Shown piece by piece: positions 1 to 9,272 of a DNA stretch of 14,375 nt; positions within the stretch are counted from its first letter, which is position 1, and every line of letters starts with the position of its first letter. The notes beneath the pieces were generated by a model. That model saw only the letters and a list, made by a program, of their open reading frames with translations. It was not told where the DNA came from and made no database searches. Location of the stretch: NCBI GenBank assembly GCA_002325825.1, contig DCSW01000088.1, forward strand, positions 27,674 to 42,048, given 5' to 3'. The translations under genes and the position numbers were made by a program. The stretch is from Collimonas sp. UBA1456. GTDB taxonomy: Bacteria; Pseudomonadota; Gammaproteobacteria; Burkholderiales; Burkholderiaceae_D.

Positions 1-276
1 GTTGCTTTTGCAAGGCACGCAACCATTTCTCGTCACGCGCTTCCATCAGTTCATTTACCCGGGGGCTACCACCGTTATAAAGGCGCCGCTGTGTCCTTTA
101 TGACAGGCAACTAATCCTAGTACCAGTGCGGTATGCGTCTTGCCGACCTCCGAAGTTCCTAGCAATAGAACGTTCTCGAACTTGTAAATCCATTCACAGT
201 TTGCCAACTCCAGTACCAGGAATTTGTTAAGAATCGGCATCGCCATAAAGTCGAAAGTAGACCTTAGAAACCGCAA
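1..276 (-). pseudogene. istB: IS21-family IstB ATP-binding protein, broken remnant (runs off left edge)
   Basis: IstB is the AAA+ ATPase that assists the IS21 transposase IstA. The readable stretch (about 276 to 58) has FDFMAMPILNKFLVLELA, then NVLLLGTSEVGKTHTALVLG, matching the IstB core with a Walker A GxxxxGKT. It stops at a TAA at 57-55. In the frame one base over, homology continues from 58 to the window edge as VNELMEARDEKWLRALQKQ, which is the next IstB segment. A one-base frameshift therefore lies near the C/G run at 58-66. Upstream, an in-frame TGA at 279-277 cuts off the expected N-terminal ~80-100 residues; the only start codon in that frame is a TTG at 276 with no ribosome binding site. 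The gene is thus both 5'-truncated and frameshifted, and no istA is seen. Family assignment is firm; that it is dead is likely, though a sequencing error in the homopolymer could mimic the frameshift. Confidence 0.82.
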
Positions 277-479
277 TCAATACTGATCTAACCCTTTTAA
301 CTACGCTAGCTTCCGGCTAATTTTTCCCTTTCTGATGGGCGGTAACAGCCAAATTTGTTATAAAAACTATGGCCTTTATTACTTTTAAACTTATTGTAAA
401 AAACTGTACTAATTTTTGCGATCACCCAGGTACGTGGCGTAGTGATGGTCGAGAATGAGAGTGAGCTCGCTATTGTACG
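277..479. other. AT-rich spacer between rpoC and the istB remnant
   Basis: About 200 nt with no credible ORF. In the rpoC transcript direction there is a six-T run (403-398) but no GC-rich stem before it. An imperfect inverted repeat around 421-450 (ATCAC/GTGAT with an inner TACG/CGTA) is followed by A residues rather than T residues. I could not identify a convincing rpoC terminator or the terminal inverted repeat of the IS21 element. Confidence 0.5.
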
Positions 480-3400
480 CTACAATTCCTCAGATTCGCG
501 CGCTGCTGCAGCTACCAGGCGCGCTGCCTGTTCGGATTGCAGCAACGCTGTGCGCTCTTCCGCTTCCCAGGTGTCTTTTTCCTTGCGTGCGCGATGGAAT
601 GCGAGACCGGTGCCGGCTGGAATCAGACGACCAACTATAACATTTTCCTTCAAGCCGCGCAGCGTGTCTTTTTTGCCCATGATGGCAGCTTCGGTCAACA
701 CGCGAGTGGTTTCCTGGAACGATGCGGCCGAGATGAACGAATCGGTTGACAGCGATGCCTTGGTAATACCCAGCAATACGTTTTCGTAGGTTGCGGGAAT
801 CTTGCCCGCCGCAATCACCCGATCGTTTTCGTCCAACAGTTCCGAACGCTCGACTTGCTCACCAGTGATGTACGACGCATCGCCTGCATCAACGATTTGA
901 ACGCGACGCAACATCTGGCGTACGATCACTTCGATGTGTTTGTCGTTGATCTTCACGCCTTGCAAACGGTACACGTCTTGAACTTCGTCGACAATGTAAC
1001 GTGCCAGCGCTTCGATACCCAACAGGCGCAGGATGTCTTGCGGATCGGCTGGGCCGTCGACAATCATTTCACCCTTGTTTACGACCTGGCCGTCATGCAC
1101 CAGCACTTGCTTGTCCTTGGTAATCAGAAACTCGTGCTTGTTGCCGTCCATGTCTGTAATTTCCAGGCGTTGCTTGCCCTTAGTTTCCTTACCAAACGCT
1201 ACAGTACCTGTGATTTCAGCCAACATACCGGCATCCTTCGGTGAACGCGCTTCGAACAGTTCGGCAACGCGTGGCAGACCCCCGGTAATATCGCGTGTCT
1301 TTTGCGATTCAGTCGGGATACGTGCCAACACCTCACCAACGTGCACTTGCTGGCCGTCTTTGACTGTAATCAGCGCGCCAACCTGAAAGCCGATCGTGAC
1401 AGCGTGTTCAGTACCAGCGATCTTGACTTCTTCGCCTTGTTCGTTGAGCAGTTTAACTTGCGGACGAACAGTCTTGGTGACTGAACCACGACGCTTCGCA
1501 TCGATAACTACCAGAGTCGACAGACCAGTAACTTCATCGATCTGTCGAGCAACGGTCGAACCTTCTTCGACATTCTCGAAGCGAACAGTACCGGTGTACT
1601 CGGTAATGATCGGACGAGTCAGAGGATCCCATGTCGCTAGTGGGGTACCAGCCTTGATGGTCAAGCCATCCTTGACGATCAGTGTCGCACCGTACGGTAC
1701 TTTATGGCGCTCACGCTCACGGCCGTGGTCATCAGTGATCAGGACCTCGCCGGAACGGGAAATCACGATCAGTTCGCCCTTGCCATTAGTCACGTAACGC
1801 ATGGTCGCGGTGAAGCGAACCGTGCCGTTGGACTTGACTTCAACACTGGATGCCACCGCCGAACGCGACGCCGCACCACCGATGTGGAACGTACGCATGG
1901 TCAGCTGAGTACCTGGCTCACCGATCGACTGTGCGGCAACCACACCGACTGCTTCGCCATTGTTGACCAGCGTGCCGCGGCCCAGGTCGCGGCCATAACA
2001 TTGCGCGCACAGGCCGTAGCGTGTGTCGCATGTCAGCGGCGTGCGAACCTTAACTTCATCGATGCCGAGGCGTTCGATTTCTTCGACCGCATCTTCGTCA
2101 AGTAAAGTACCGGATTCGTACAAGGTGCTCTGAGTTTCAGGATTGACGATATCGTTGGCAGCAACACGGCCGAGGATACGGTCGCGCAGCGCTTCAATCA
2201 CTTCACCGCCCTCAACCATCGCCTTTATCGAGGCGCCATTGGAGGTGCCGCAATCATCTTCGATCACGACCAGATCCTGGGTCACGTCAACCAGACGACG
2301 CGTCAGATAACCTGAGTTCGCGGTCTTCAATGCCGTATCGGCCAGACCCTTACGAGCACCGTGGGTCGAGATGAAGTACTGCAAAACGTTCAGACCTTCA
2401 CGGAAGTTCGCGGTAATCGGCGTTTCGATAATCGAACCATCCGGTTTTGCCATCAGGCCACGCATACCGGCCAGCTGACGGATCTGTGCTGCAGAACCAC
2501 GCGCACCAGAGTCGGCCATCATGTAAATCGCGTTGAACGATTCCTGAGTACCCTTGGTGCCGTCGCGGCGAATCACGTCTTCCATCTTCAATTGTTCCAT
2601 CATGGCCTTGCCGACGTCGTCGCCGGCCTTGCCCCAAATATCCACAACCTTATTGTAACGTTCGCCGGCAGTCACCAGACCGGACGAGTATTGCTGTTCG
2701 ATCTGCTTCACTTCTTGTTCTGCAGTGGCGATGATGGTTACCTTTTGTGGCGGTACCAGAATGTCGTCCACGCAGATCGAGATACCGGCACGGGTCGCCA
2801 AACGAAACCCGGACTGCATCAATTGGTCGGCAAACACTACCGTCGCGCGCAGGCCGCACCTACGAAATGCCGTGTTGATCAGCCTCGAGATTTCCTTTTT
2901 CTTCAACGCGCGGTTCAGTACAGTGAATGGCAAGCCCTTAGGCAGAATTTCCGACAGGATCGCGCGGCCAACAGTCGTTTCGTAACGCTTGATGGTCTTG
3001 ACGAATTCGCCTGTCGCCGGATCTTTCGAATACTCGGTGATGCGGACGGTAACGCGGGTCGTCAACTCGACTTCCTTGTTGTCGTAAGCACGGATAGCTT
3101 CCGATACGTCAGAGAACATCATGCCTTCACCATTGCCGTTGATTTTTTCACGGGTGGCGTAGTACAGACCCAACACGATATCCTGCGACGGCACGATCGA
3201 CGGTTCGCCGTTCGATGGGAACAGGATGTTGTTAGAAGCCAGCATCAGGGTGCGTGCTTCCATCTGTGCTTCGATCGACAATGGAACGTGGACCGCCATC
3301 TGATCACCGTCAAAGTCAGCATTGAATGCAGCACAGACTAGCGGATGCAATTGGATTGCCTTGCCTTCGATCAGGACCGGCTCAAACGCCTGAATACCCA

Positions 3401-4694
3401 GACGGTGCAATGTCGGCGCACGGTTCAACATAACCGGATGTTCACGGATCACGTCTTCCAGGATATCCCATACCACGGGAGTCTGATTTTCAACCTCCTT
3501 TTTGGCTGCCTTGATGGTGCTGGCGATGCCCATCACTTCCAGCCTGTGAAAAATAAATGGCTTGAACAGTTCCAACGCCATCAGCTTCGGCAAGCCGCAC
3601 TGATGCAGTTTAAGTTGTGGGCCAACCACGATAACCGAACGACCAGAATAGTCGACGCGTTTACCCAACAAGTTTTGACGGAAACGGCCGCCCTTACCCT
3701 TGATCATTTCTGCCAGGGATTTCAGCGGACGCTTATTGGCACCAGTCATTGCCTTACCCCGACGGCCATTGTCCAGCAGCGAGTCAACCGCTTCTTGCAA
3801 CATCCGCTTTTCGTTACGGGTTATGATTTCCGGCGCGTGCAATTCTATCAGGCGCTTCAGACGGTTGTTACGGTTTATGACGCGGCGATACAGATCGTTC
3901 AGATCGGAAGTCGCGAAACGCCCCCCATCCAGAGGTACCAGCGGACGCAACTCAGGCGGCAGCACCGGTAACACTTCCATAATCATCCAATCAGGCTTGA
4001 TGCCCGAACGTTGGAACGCTTCCAGCACTTTCAAGCGCTTGGCGTATTTCTTGATTTTGGCTTCTGACTTTGACTCTTTCAATTCCTGACGCAGGGTTTC
4101 TGCATCGCGATCGATATCGATCGCGCGCAGCAACTCACGGATGCCCTCGGCGCCCATAAATGCAGTGAAATCGTCGCCGTATTCTTCATATTTGGCGGCG
4201 TAGTCGTCTTCCGACATGATCTGACAACGCTTCAGCGGCGTCATGCCTGGATCGGTGATAACGTAGGCTTCGAAATACAATACGCGCTCGATATCCCGCA
4301 GGGTCATGTCGAGGACCATGCCCAGACGCGACGGCAGCGACTTCAGGAACCAGATATGGGCGGTCGGCGATGCTAGCTCGATGTGGCCCATACGTTCGCG
4401 ACGCACTTTGGCTAGGGTAACCTCAACGCCACACTTTTCGCAGATAACACCGCGGTGCTTCAGACGCTTGTATTTACCGCACAGGCATTCGTAGTCTTTG
4501 ATCGGGCCAAAAATCTTGGCGCAGAACAGACCGTCGCGCTCTGGTTTAAAGGTACGGTAGTTGATAGTTTCTGGCTTTTTAACTTCGCCATAAGACCACG
4601 AACGAATTTTTTCGGGCGACGCCAGACCAATTTTGATCGAGTCGAACTGTTCACTTTGCTGAACTTGCTTGAATAAATCGAGCAGTGCTTTCAT
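480..4694 (-). CDS. rpoC: DNA-directed RNA polymerase subunit beta'
   Basis: This is the largest subunit of RNA polymerase; it carries the catalytic magnesium and closes the DNA clamp. The 1404-aa product is full length for proteobacteria. The N-terminal zinc site has C70, C72, C85 and C88. The catalytic motif NADFDGD is at 458-464, with metal ligands D460, D462 and D464. The bridge-helix/trigger-loop region runs from about 760 to 945 and includes SIGEPGTQLTMRTFHIGG. The second zinc site is C815, C889, C896 and C899. The ATG at 4694 follows a GGAG with a 6-nt gap. The stop is TAG at 482-480. The last ~40 residues are a charged, Ala/Glu-rich tail. It follows rpoB in the same orientation after an unusually long 260-nt gap holding an inverted-repeat element, and no separate promoter is evident. 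The reading frame is intact and key residues are conserved. Confidence 0.99.
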   Translation of the reverse strand: MKALLDLFKQVQQSEQFDSIKIGLASPEKIRSWSYGEVKKPETINYRTFKPERDGLFCAKIFGPIKDYECLCGKYKRLKHRGVICEKCGVEVTLAKVRRERMGHIELASPTAHIWFLKSLPSRLGMVLDMTLRDIERVLYFEAYVITDPGMTPLKRCQIMSEDDYAAKYEEYGDDFTAFMGAEGIRELLRAIDIDRDAETLRQELKESKSEAKIKKYAKRLKVLEAFQRSGIKPDWMIMEVLPVLPPELRPLVPLDGGRFATSDLNDLYRRVINRNNRLKRLIELHAPEIITRNEKRMLQEAVDSLLDNGRRGKAMTGANKRPLKSLAEMIKGKGGRFRQNLLGKRVDYSGRSVIVVGPQLKLHQCGLPKLMALELFKPFIFHRLEVMGIASTIKAAKKEVENQTPVVWDILEDVIREHPVMLNRAPTLHRLGIQAFEPVLIEGKAIQLHPLVCAAFNADFDGDQMAVHVPLSIEAQMEARTLMLASNNILFPSNGEPSIVPSQDIVLGLYYATREKINGNGEGMMFSDVSEAIRAYDNKEVELTTRVTVRITEYSKDPATGEFVKTIKRYETTVGRAILSEILPKGLPFTVLNRALKKKEISRLINTAFRRCGLRATVVFADQLMQSGFRLATRAGISICVDDILVPPQKVTIIATAEQEVKQIEQQYSSGLVTAGERYNKVVDIWGKAGDDVGKAMMEQLKMEDVIRRDGTKGTQESFNAIYMMADSGARGSAAQIRQLAGMRGLMAKPDGSIIETPITANFREGLNVLQYFISTHGARKGLADTALKTANSGYLTRRLVDVTQDLVVIEDDCGTSNGASIKAMVEGGEVIEALRDRILGRVAANDIVNPETQSTLYESGTLLDEDAVEEIERLGIDEVKVRTPLTCDTRYGLCAQCYGRDLGRGTLVNNGEAVGVVAAQSIGEPGTQLTMRTFHIGGAASRSAVASSVEVKSNGTVRFTATMRYVTNGKGELIVISRSGEVLITDDHGRERERHKVPYGATLIVKDGLTIKAGTPLATWDPLTRPIITEYTGTVRFENVEEGSTVARQIDEVTGLSTLVVIDAKRRGSVTKTVRPQVKLLNEQGEEVKIAGTEHAVTIGFQVGALITVKDGQQVHVGEVLARIPTESQKTRDITGGLPRVAELFEARSPKDAGMLAEITGTVAFGKETKGKQRLEITDMDGNKHEFLITKDKQVLVHDGQVVNKGEMIVDGPADPQDILRLLGIEALARYIVDEVQDVYRLQGVKINDKHIEVIVRQMLRRVQIVDAGDASYITGEQVERSELLDENDRVIAAGKIPATYENVLLGITKASLSTDSFISAASFQETTRVLTEAAIMGKKDTLRGLKENVIVGRLIPAGTGLAFHRARKEKDTWEAEERTALLQSEQAARLVAAAARESEEL

Positions 4695-4718
4695 GTATCA
4701 CTCCAGGTGATTAATTTG

Positions 4719-4769
4719 ATTGCGGGACAGAGTTTAAGAGCCACCACAGCGTGGCGAATTACTCTATCC
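4719..4769 (+). repeat. Left palindromic unit of the rpoB-rpoC element
   Basis: This unit folds on its own. GGACAGAGT (4725-4733) faces ACTCTATCC (4761-4769), giving a 9-bp stem whose one mismatch becomes a G-U pair in the minus-strand transcript. Inside it, GCCAC (4740-4744) pairs with GTGGC (4751-4755). An internal loop separates the two stems. The stem-loop-stem form is like REP sequences. Confidence 0.55.
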
Positions 4770-4880
4770 TCCAACATTATGTAATCTTTTAATGCGCAAA
4801 TACAGTTGCCAAGAGTATCGCTACCTTACCTTATAATGCCGTTGTCCGGCCTGACTCGATCTCACGGTCTAGTCAGTTGG

Positions 4881-4931
4881 GGACAGAGTAATTCGTCGCA
4901 TTTCGGCACCTCTTAAATTCTGTACCGCAAT
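4881..4931 (-). repeat. Right palindromic unit of the rpoB-rpoC element
   Basis: Inverted copy of the left unit. Its outer arms (GGGACAGAGT near 4881 and ATTCTGTACC ending at 4926) pair at about 8 of 10 positions. Its inner loop sequence has diverged more than its ends, leaving a weak 4-bp GTCG/CGGC stem. Preservation of the arms but not the inner part between the two units points to the ends being the recognised sequence. Confidence 0.5.
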
Positions 4932-4954
4932 GAGAGACGGTGGATTTTAATCGC

Positions 4955-7900
4955 TTATTCGCGATCAAAATCCATATCAATACCCAACGACCGAATTTCC
5001 TTCAACAGAACGTTGAAGGATTCCGGCATGCCTGCATCAATCACATGGTCACCCTTGACCAGGTTTTCATACACTTTGATACGACCGTTCACATCATCCG
5101 ACTTCACTGTCAGCATTTCTTGCAGCACGTACGACGCACCGTAAGCCTCCAATGCCCAAACTTCCATCTCACCGAAGCGCTGACCGCCGAACTGCGCCTT
5201 ACCACCCAATGGCTGCTGAGTAACCAGCGAGTAAGGACCGGTCGAACGTGCGTGCATCTTGTCATCGACCAGATGGTGCAGTTTCAGGTAGTGCATGTAG
5301 CCGACTGTCACGGTGCGCTCGAACGCTTCGCCGGTGCGGCCGTCATACATGGTGACCTGGTTTTTCGATGGCGTCATGCCCAGTTGCTTGGCGATGGCGT
5401 CAGGATAAGCCAGATCCAACATGCGACGAATTTCTTCTTCGTGCGCACCGTCGAACACCGGTGTAGCGAACGGCACACCAGACTTCAGATTGTTGGCCAG
5501 ATGCAGGATCTCATCATCCGTCAAGCTATCCAGATCCTCTGACTTGCCCGACTCGTTATAGATCGTGGTCAAAAACCTGCGCAGTTCCACGATCTTGGCT
5601 TGCACCTTTAGCATTTCGCCGATACGCAGGCCCAGACCCTTGGCCGCCCATCCCAGATGTACTTCCAAAACCTGACCGATATTCATCCGTGACGGAACGC
5701 CCAGCGGGTTCAATACTATGTCTGCCGGCGTACCATCAGCCATGTGTGGCATGTCTTCGATCGGCAGGATACGCGAAACCACGCCCTTGTTACCGTGACG
5801 GCCGGCCATCTTATCGCCAGGTTGCAGTCGACGCTTAACAGCCAGGTAAACCTTGACCATCTTTTGCACGCCTGGCTGTAGCTCATCACCTTGGGTCAGC
5901 TTCTTGCGCTTTTCTTCAAATGCTAGGTCGAACTGCTGACGCTTCTCGGCAATCGATTCCTTGATCGCCTCCAATGCCGCGGCAGCATCATCGTCCGCAG
6001 GACGAATGTCGAACCAATGATACTTGTCCAGGTCTGCCAGGTATCCCTTGGTTAGCTTGCTACCCTTGGCCAGCTTCTTCGGACCGCCGTTGACCGCCTT
6101 GCCGATCAACATACGTTCAAGACGCTCGAAAGCATCTCCTTCAACGATACGCAACTGGTCATTCAGATCCAAGCGATAACGTTGTAGTTCGTCGTCGATA
6201 ATCTGTTGTGCGCGTTTGTCGCGTTGGATGCCTTCGCGGGTAAACACTTGCACGTCGATCACCGTACCAACCATGCCAGAAGGCACACGCAGAGACGTAT
6301 CTTTTACGTCCGAGGCCTTTTCGCCGAAAATCGCGCGCAGCAGCTTTTCTTCTGGCGTCAGTTGAGTTTCGCCCTTAGGAGTGACCTTACCGACCAGCGT
6401 ATCGCCTGCTTCAACTTCAGCGCCGATATAGACGATGCCTGATTCATCCAGACGAGCTAACTGATTTTCTGCCAGGTTAGAGATATCGCGGGTGATTTCT
6501 TCGGCACCCAACTTAGTGTCGCGTGCAATAACCGACAACTCCTCGATATGGATTGAAGTATATCGATCATCAGCGACGACTTTTTCGGAGATCAAAATCG
6601 AATCTTCGAAGTTGTAGCCATTCCATGGCATAAACGCTACCAGCATATTCTGACCCAGCGCCAACTCGCCCAGATCGGTCGATGCGCCGTCGGCGATCAC
6701 GTCGTGTTTAGCGACGCGGACACCAACTTGCACGATTGGCCGTTGGTTGATGTTGGTGTTCTGGTTCGAACGGGTGTACTTGATTAGATTGTAGATATCG
6801 ACGCCGACTTCGCCAGCAGTCGCTTCTTCGTCATTCACGCGAATAACGACGCGGCCTGCATCGACGTAATCAACAATACCACCACGCAGTGCCTGCACGG
6901 TAGTGCCCGAGTCAACTGCCACGGTGCGTTCGATACCAGTACCGACTAATGCTTTTTCTGGACGCAAGCAAGGGACTGCCTGACGCTGCATGTTGGCACC
7001 CATCAATGCGCGATTCGCGTCATCGTGCTCGAGGAACGGGATCAAAGATGCCGCAACCGAAACCACCTGACCTGGCGCAACGTCCATGTACTGAACGCGC
7101 TCTGGCGATACCAAAATGGTTTCGCCAGCTTCACGCGCGGAAACCAGCTCATCAGACAGCTTCATGGACTTGTCGATGGTCGCGTTCGCCTGAGCGATAA
7201 TGTAGCGGCCTTCTTCAATCGCCGACAGATAATCGATCTGGTCAGTTACCTTGCTGTCTTCAACCTTGCGGTATGGTGTTTCCAGGAAGCCGTATTCATT
7301 CAAGCGAGCATACAGCGCCAGCGAGTTAATCAAACCAATGTTCGGGCCTTCCGGTGTTTCTATCGGGCAAACGCGGCCGTAGTGGGTCGGATGCACGTCG
7401 CGGACCTCAAAGCCGGCGCGCTCACGTGTCAAACCGCCCGGTCCAAGTGCCGATACGCGGCGCTTGTGTGTGATTTCCGACAGCGGGTTAGTTTGATCCA
7501 TAAACTGCGACAACTGCGACGAGCCGAAGAATTCACGGATAGCAGCCGAAATCGGCTTGGAATTGATCAAGTCATGGGGCATCAGGTTGTCTGTTTCAGC
7601 TTGGCCGAGGCGTTCCTTGACTGCGCGCTCAACCCGCACCAAACCGGCACGGAATTGGTTCTCAGCCAGTTCGCCGACGCAACGTACGCGACGGTTACCC
7701 AAGTGATCAATATCATCGACTTCGCCTCGGCCATTGCGCAGCTCAACCAGGATCGTGATCACGGCCAGCACGTCTTCGTTCGACAGCGTCATGGCGCCGG
7801 TCTGTTCATCACAGCCAATACGGCGGTTGAATTTCATACGGCCGACAGCCGACAGATCGTAACGGTCTTCATTATAGAACAAGCCGTTGAACAGTGCTTC

Positions 7901-9061
7901 CACCGAATCTTCGGTTGGCGGTTCGCCAGGACGCATCATGCGATAGATCGCTACACGAGCAGCCATCTGGTCGTTGGTATCGTCGCTACGCAGCGTTTGT
8001 GAAATGTAGCTGCCTTGATCCAGATCGTTCGTGTACAGAGTTTGGATGTCGGTAATGTCAGCTTCGCGCAGCTTTGCCAGCAACTCTTCAGTCAACTCAT
8101 CGTTAGCGTTGGCAACTACTTCGCCGGTATCACCATCAACGATGTTGCGGGCTATGACGCGGCCCAGAAGATAGTCTTCTGGTACCAAGATGTTCTTGAT
8201 GCCGGCGGCTTCGATGTCACGCACGTGCTTGGAGTTAATACGCTTGTCTTTAGCAACCAGAACCTTGCGCGATTTGTCGGTAATGTCGAAACGCGCCACT
8301 TCGCCACGCAGGCGTTCGGGGACGAATTCCATTTCGGCACCCTCGTTACGCAGCGCGAAATTGTCGAATACGAAGAAGTTGGCTAGGATCTGCTCGACCG
8401 ACATGCCAATCGCTTTCAGCAGGATCGTGACAGGCATTTTTCGGCGACGGTCAACGCGAAAGAATAGAATGTCTTTCGGGTCAAACTCAAAGTCGAGCCA
8501 AGAACCGCGGTAAGGAATGATACGTGCCGAGAACAGCAACTTACCGGACGAGTGCGTCTTGCCGCGGTCATGCTCAAAGAACACTCCAGGGGAACGATGT
8601 AGCTGAGAAACGATCACACGCTCAGTGCCGTTGATGATAAACGAGCCGGTGGTGGTCATGAGCGGCAATTCGCCCATGTACACTTCCTGCTCTTTCATTT
8701 CCTTGACGACCGGCTTAGTCGGAGACTCCTTGTCTAGGATCACCAGACGCACCTTGGCGCGTAATGGCGACGCGAATGTCAGACCACGCTGTTGGCATTC
8801 CTTGACGTCGAATGGCGGATCGCCGAGAACGTAAGATAAGAATTCGAGACGCGCAAAACCATTGTGCGAAACGATAGGAAAAATAGATGTGAAAGCCGAT
8901 TGTAGGCCCTCGTTCTTACGTTGAGACGGCACTTTGTCTGCTTGCAAAAAGCCAAGATACGACTCAAGCTGGGTCGCCAGCAGGAATGGAACATGGTGAA
9001 CGTTAGCGCGTTTCGCAAAGGACTTACGAATACGCTTCTTCTCAGTAAATGAGTAGTGCAT
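4955..9061 (-). CDS. rpoB: DNA-directed RNA polymerase subunit beta
   Basis: Second-largest RNA polymerase subunit; it forms one jaw of the cleft, helps bind substrate NTPs and holds the rifampicin pocket. I start it at ATG 9061 (MHYSFTEKKRIRKSFAKRAN), giving 1368 aa, the usual betaproteobacterial length. A GGAG lies 7 nt upstream. An in-frame TTG at 9100 would add 13 residues unlike the family. The rifampicin cluster is about 513-540 (GSSQLSQFMDQ ... THKRRVSALGPGG). Q519, D522, H532 and S537 correspond to E. coli Q513, D516, H526 and S531, all the sensitive-type residues. PIETPEGPNIGL follows, and the C-terminal part has GDKMAGRHGNKGVVS and the GGKAQFGGQRFGEMEVWALEAYGA clamp segment, split here only by reading order. 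It is intact. It sits 281 nt downstream of rplL, behind a likely attenuator. Confidence 0.99.
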   Translation of the reverse strand: MHYSFTEKKRIRKSFAKRANVHHVPFLLATQLESYLGFLQADKVPSQRKNEGLQSAFTSIFPIVSHNGFARLEFLSYVLGDPPFDVKECQQRGLTFASPLRAKVRLVILDKESPTKPVVKEMKEQEVYMGELPLMTTTGSFIINGTERVIVSQLHRSPGVFFEHDRGKTHSSGKLLFSARIIPYRGSWLDFEFDPKDILFFRVDRRRKMPVTILLKAIGMSVEQILANFFVFDNFALRNEGAEMEFVPERLRGEVARFDITDKSRKVLVAKDKRINSKHVRDIEAAGIKNILVPEDYLLGRVIARNIVDGDTGEVVANANDELTEELLAKLREADITDIQTLYTNDLDQGSYISQTLRSDDTNDQMAARVAIYRMMRPGEPPTEDSVEALFNGLFYNEDRYDLSAVGRMKFNRRIGCDEQTGAMTLSNEDVLAVITILVELRNGRGEVDDIDHLGNRRVRCVGELAENQFRAGLVRVERAVKERLGQAETDNLMPHDLINSKPISAAIREFFGSSQLSQFMDQTNPLSEITHKRRVSALGPGGLTRERAGFEVRDVHPTHYGRVCPIETPEGPNIGLINSLALYARLNEYGFLETPYRKVEDSKVTDQIDYLSAIEEGRYIIAQANATIDKSMKLSDELVSAREAGETILVSPERVQYMDVAPGQVVSVAASLIPFLEHDDANRALMGANMQRQAVPCLRPEKALVGTGIERTVAVDSGTTVQALRGGIVDYVDAGRVVIRVNDEEATAGEVGVDIYNLIKYTRSNQNTNINQRPIVQVGVRVAKHDVIADGASTDLGELALGQNMLVAFMPWNGYNFEDSILISEKVVADDRYTSIHIEELSVIARDTKLGAEEITRDISNLAENQLARLDESGIVYIGAEVEAGDTLVGKVTPKGETQLTPEEKLLRAIFGEKASDVKDTSLRVPSGMVGTVIDVQVFTREGIQRDKRAQQIIDDELQRYRLDLNDQLRIVEGDAFERLERMLIGKAVNGGPKKLAKGSKLTKGYLADLDKYHWFDIRPADDDAAAALEAIKESIAEKRQQFDLAFEEKRKKLTQGDELQPGVQKMVKVYLAVKRRLQPGDKMAGRHGNKGVVSRILPIEDMPHMADGTPADIVLNPLGVPSRMNIGQVLEVHLGWAAKGLGLRIGEMLKVQAKIVELRRFLTTIYNESGKSEDLDSLTDDEILHLANNLKSGVPFATPVFDGAHEEEIRRMLDLAYPDAIAKQLGMTPSKNQVTMYDGRTGEAFERTVTVGYMHYLKLHHLVDDKMHARSTGPYSLVTQQPLGGKAQFGGQRFGEMEVWALEAYGASYVLQEMLTVKSDDVNGRIKVYENLVKGDHVIDAGMPESFNVLLKEIRSLGIDMDFDRE

Positions 9062-9272
9062 TGAACACTCCGTGATTGACAGGAAGGAGAGAGAATTCAA
9101 GATTCGCCGGATATTTCGGTCAGACTAGATCAAAAAAACTACAAAACCACTTCACTAGCTAAACTATCCTAACCAACAATTCCTCAAGTCTCAGCCCTTC
9201 GAGCTTGATGAGAACGAACGCTTAATAAAACAACAAGCGCCAAACAAAATCAAAAACGACAAAGAAGCCAAA

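Larger units (their letters stand above)
4719..4931. repeat. REPIN/MITE-like inverted-repeat element in the rpoB-rpoC gap
   Basis: Two ~51-nt units (4719-4769 and the reverse complement of 4881-4931) match at about 39 of 51 positions. The outer ends share ATTGCGG, ACAGA and TTTAAGAG, and the inner ends share CGAATTACTCT and TCC. A ~110-nt core (4770-4880) without an ORF separates them. Two palindromic units in inverted orientation are the layout of a REPIN (mobilised by RAYT Y1 transposases), or of a non-autonomous MITE. No transposase gene is present in the window and no clear target-site duplication flanks it. Neither rpoB's stop nor rpoC's ribosome binding site is disturbed. That it is a mobile repeat is inferred from structure alone. 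Confidence 0.6.

Noticed and set aside
513..540. Search for rifampicin-resistance changes in RpoB (residue numbers 513-540, not bases)
   Set aside because: All main resistance positions carry the sensitive-type residues, so there is nothing unusual to report.
2361..3341. Long open frame (326 codons) antisense to rpoC
   Set aside because: Stop-free only because of codon bias in the highly conserved gene opposite; no ribosome binding site, no family-like sequence, and rich in His/Gln/Arg as expected for a shadow frame.
4784..4812. Possible internal promoter for rpoC (TTGGCA, 17 nt, AAAGAT) on the minus strand inside the repeat core
   Set aside because: The -35 is good but the -10 matches only three of six consensus bases, too weak to claim without transcript-start data.
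7025..8002. Long open frame (325 codons) antisense to rpoB
   Set aside because: Same reasons: lies wholly opposite rpoB and its composition mirrors the opposite-strand codons.
9062..9100. Upstream TTG start extending RpoB by 13 residues
   Set aside because: The extension has no family counterpart and lacks a placed ribosome binding site, while ATG 9061 has GGAG at 7 nt and the canonical N-terminus.
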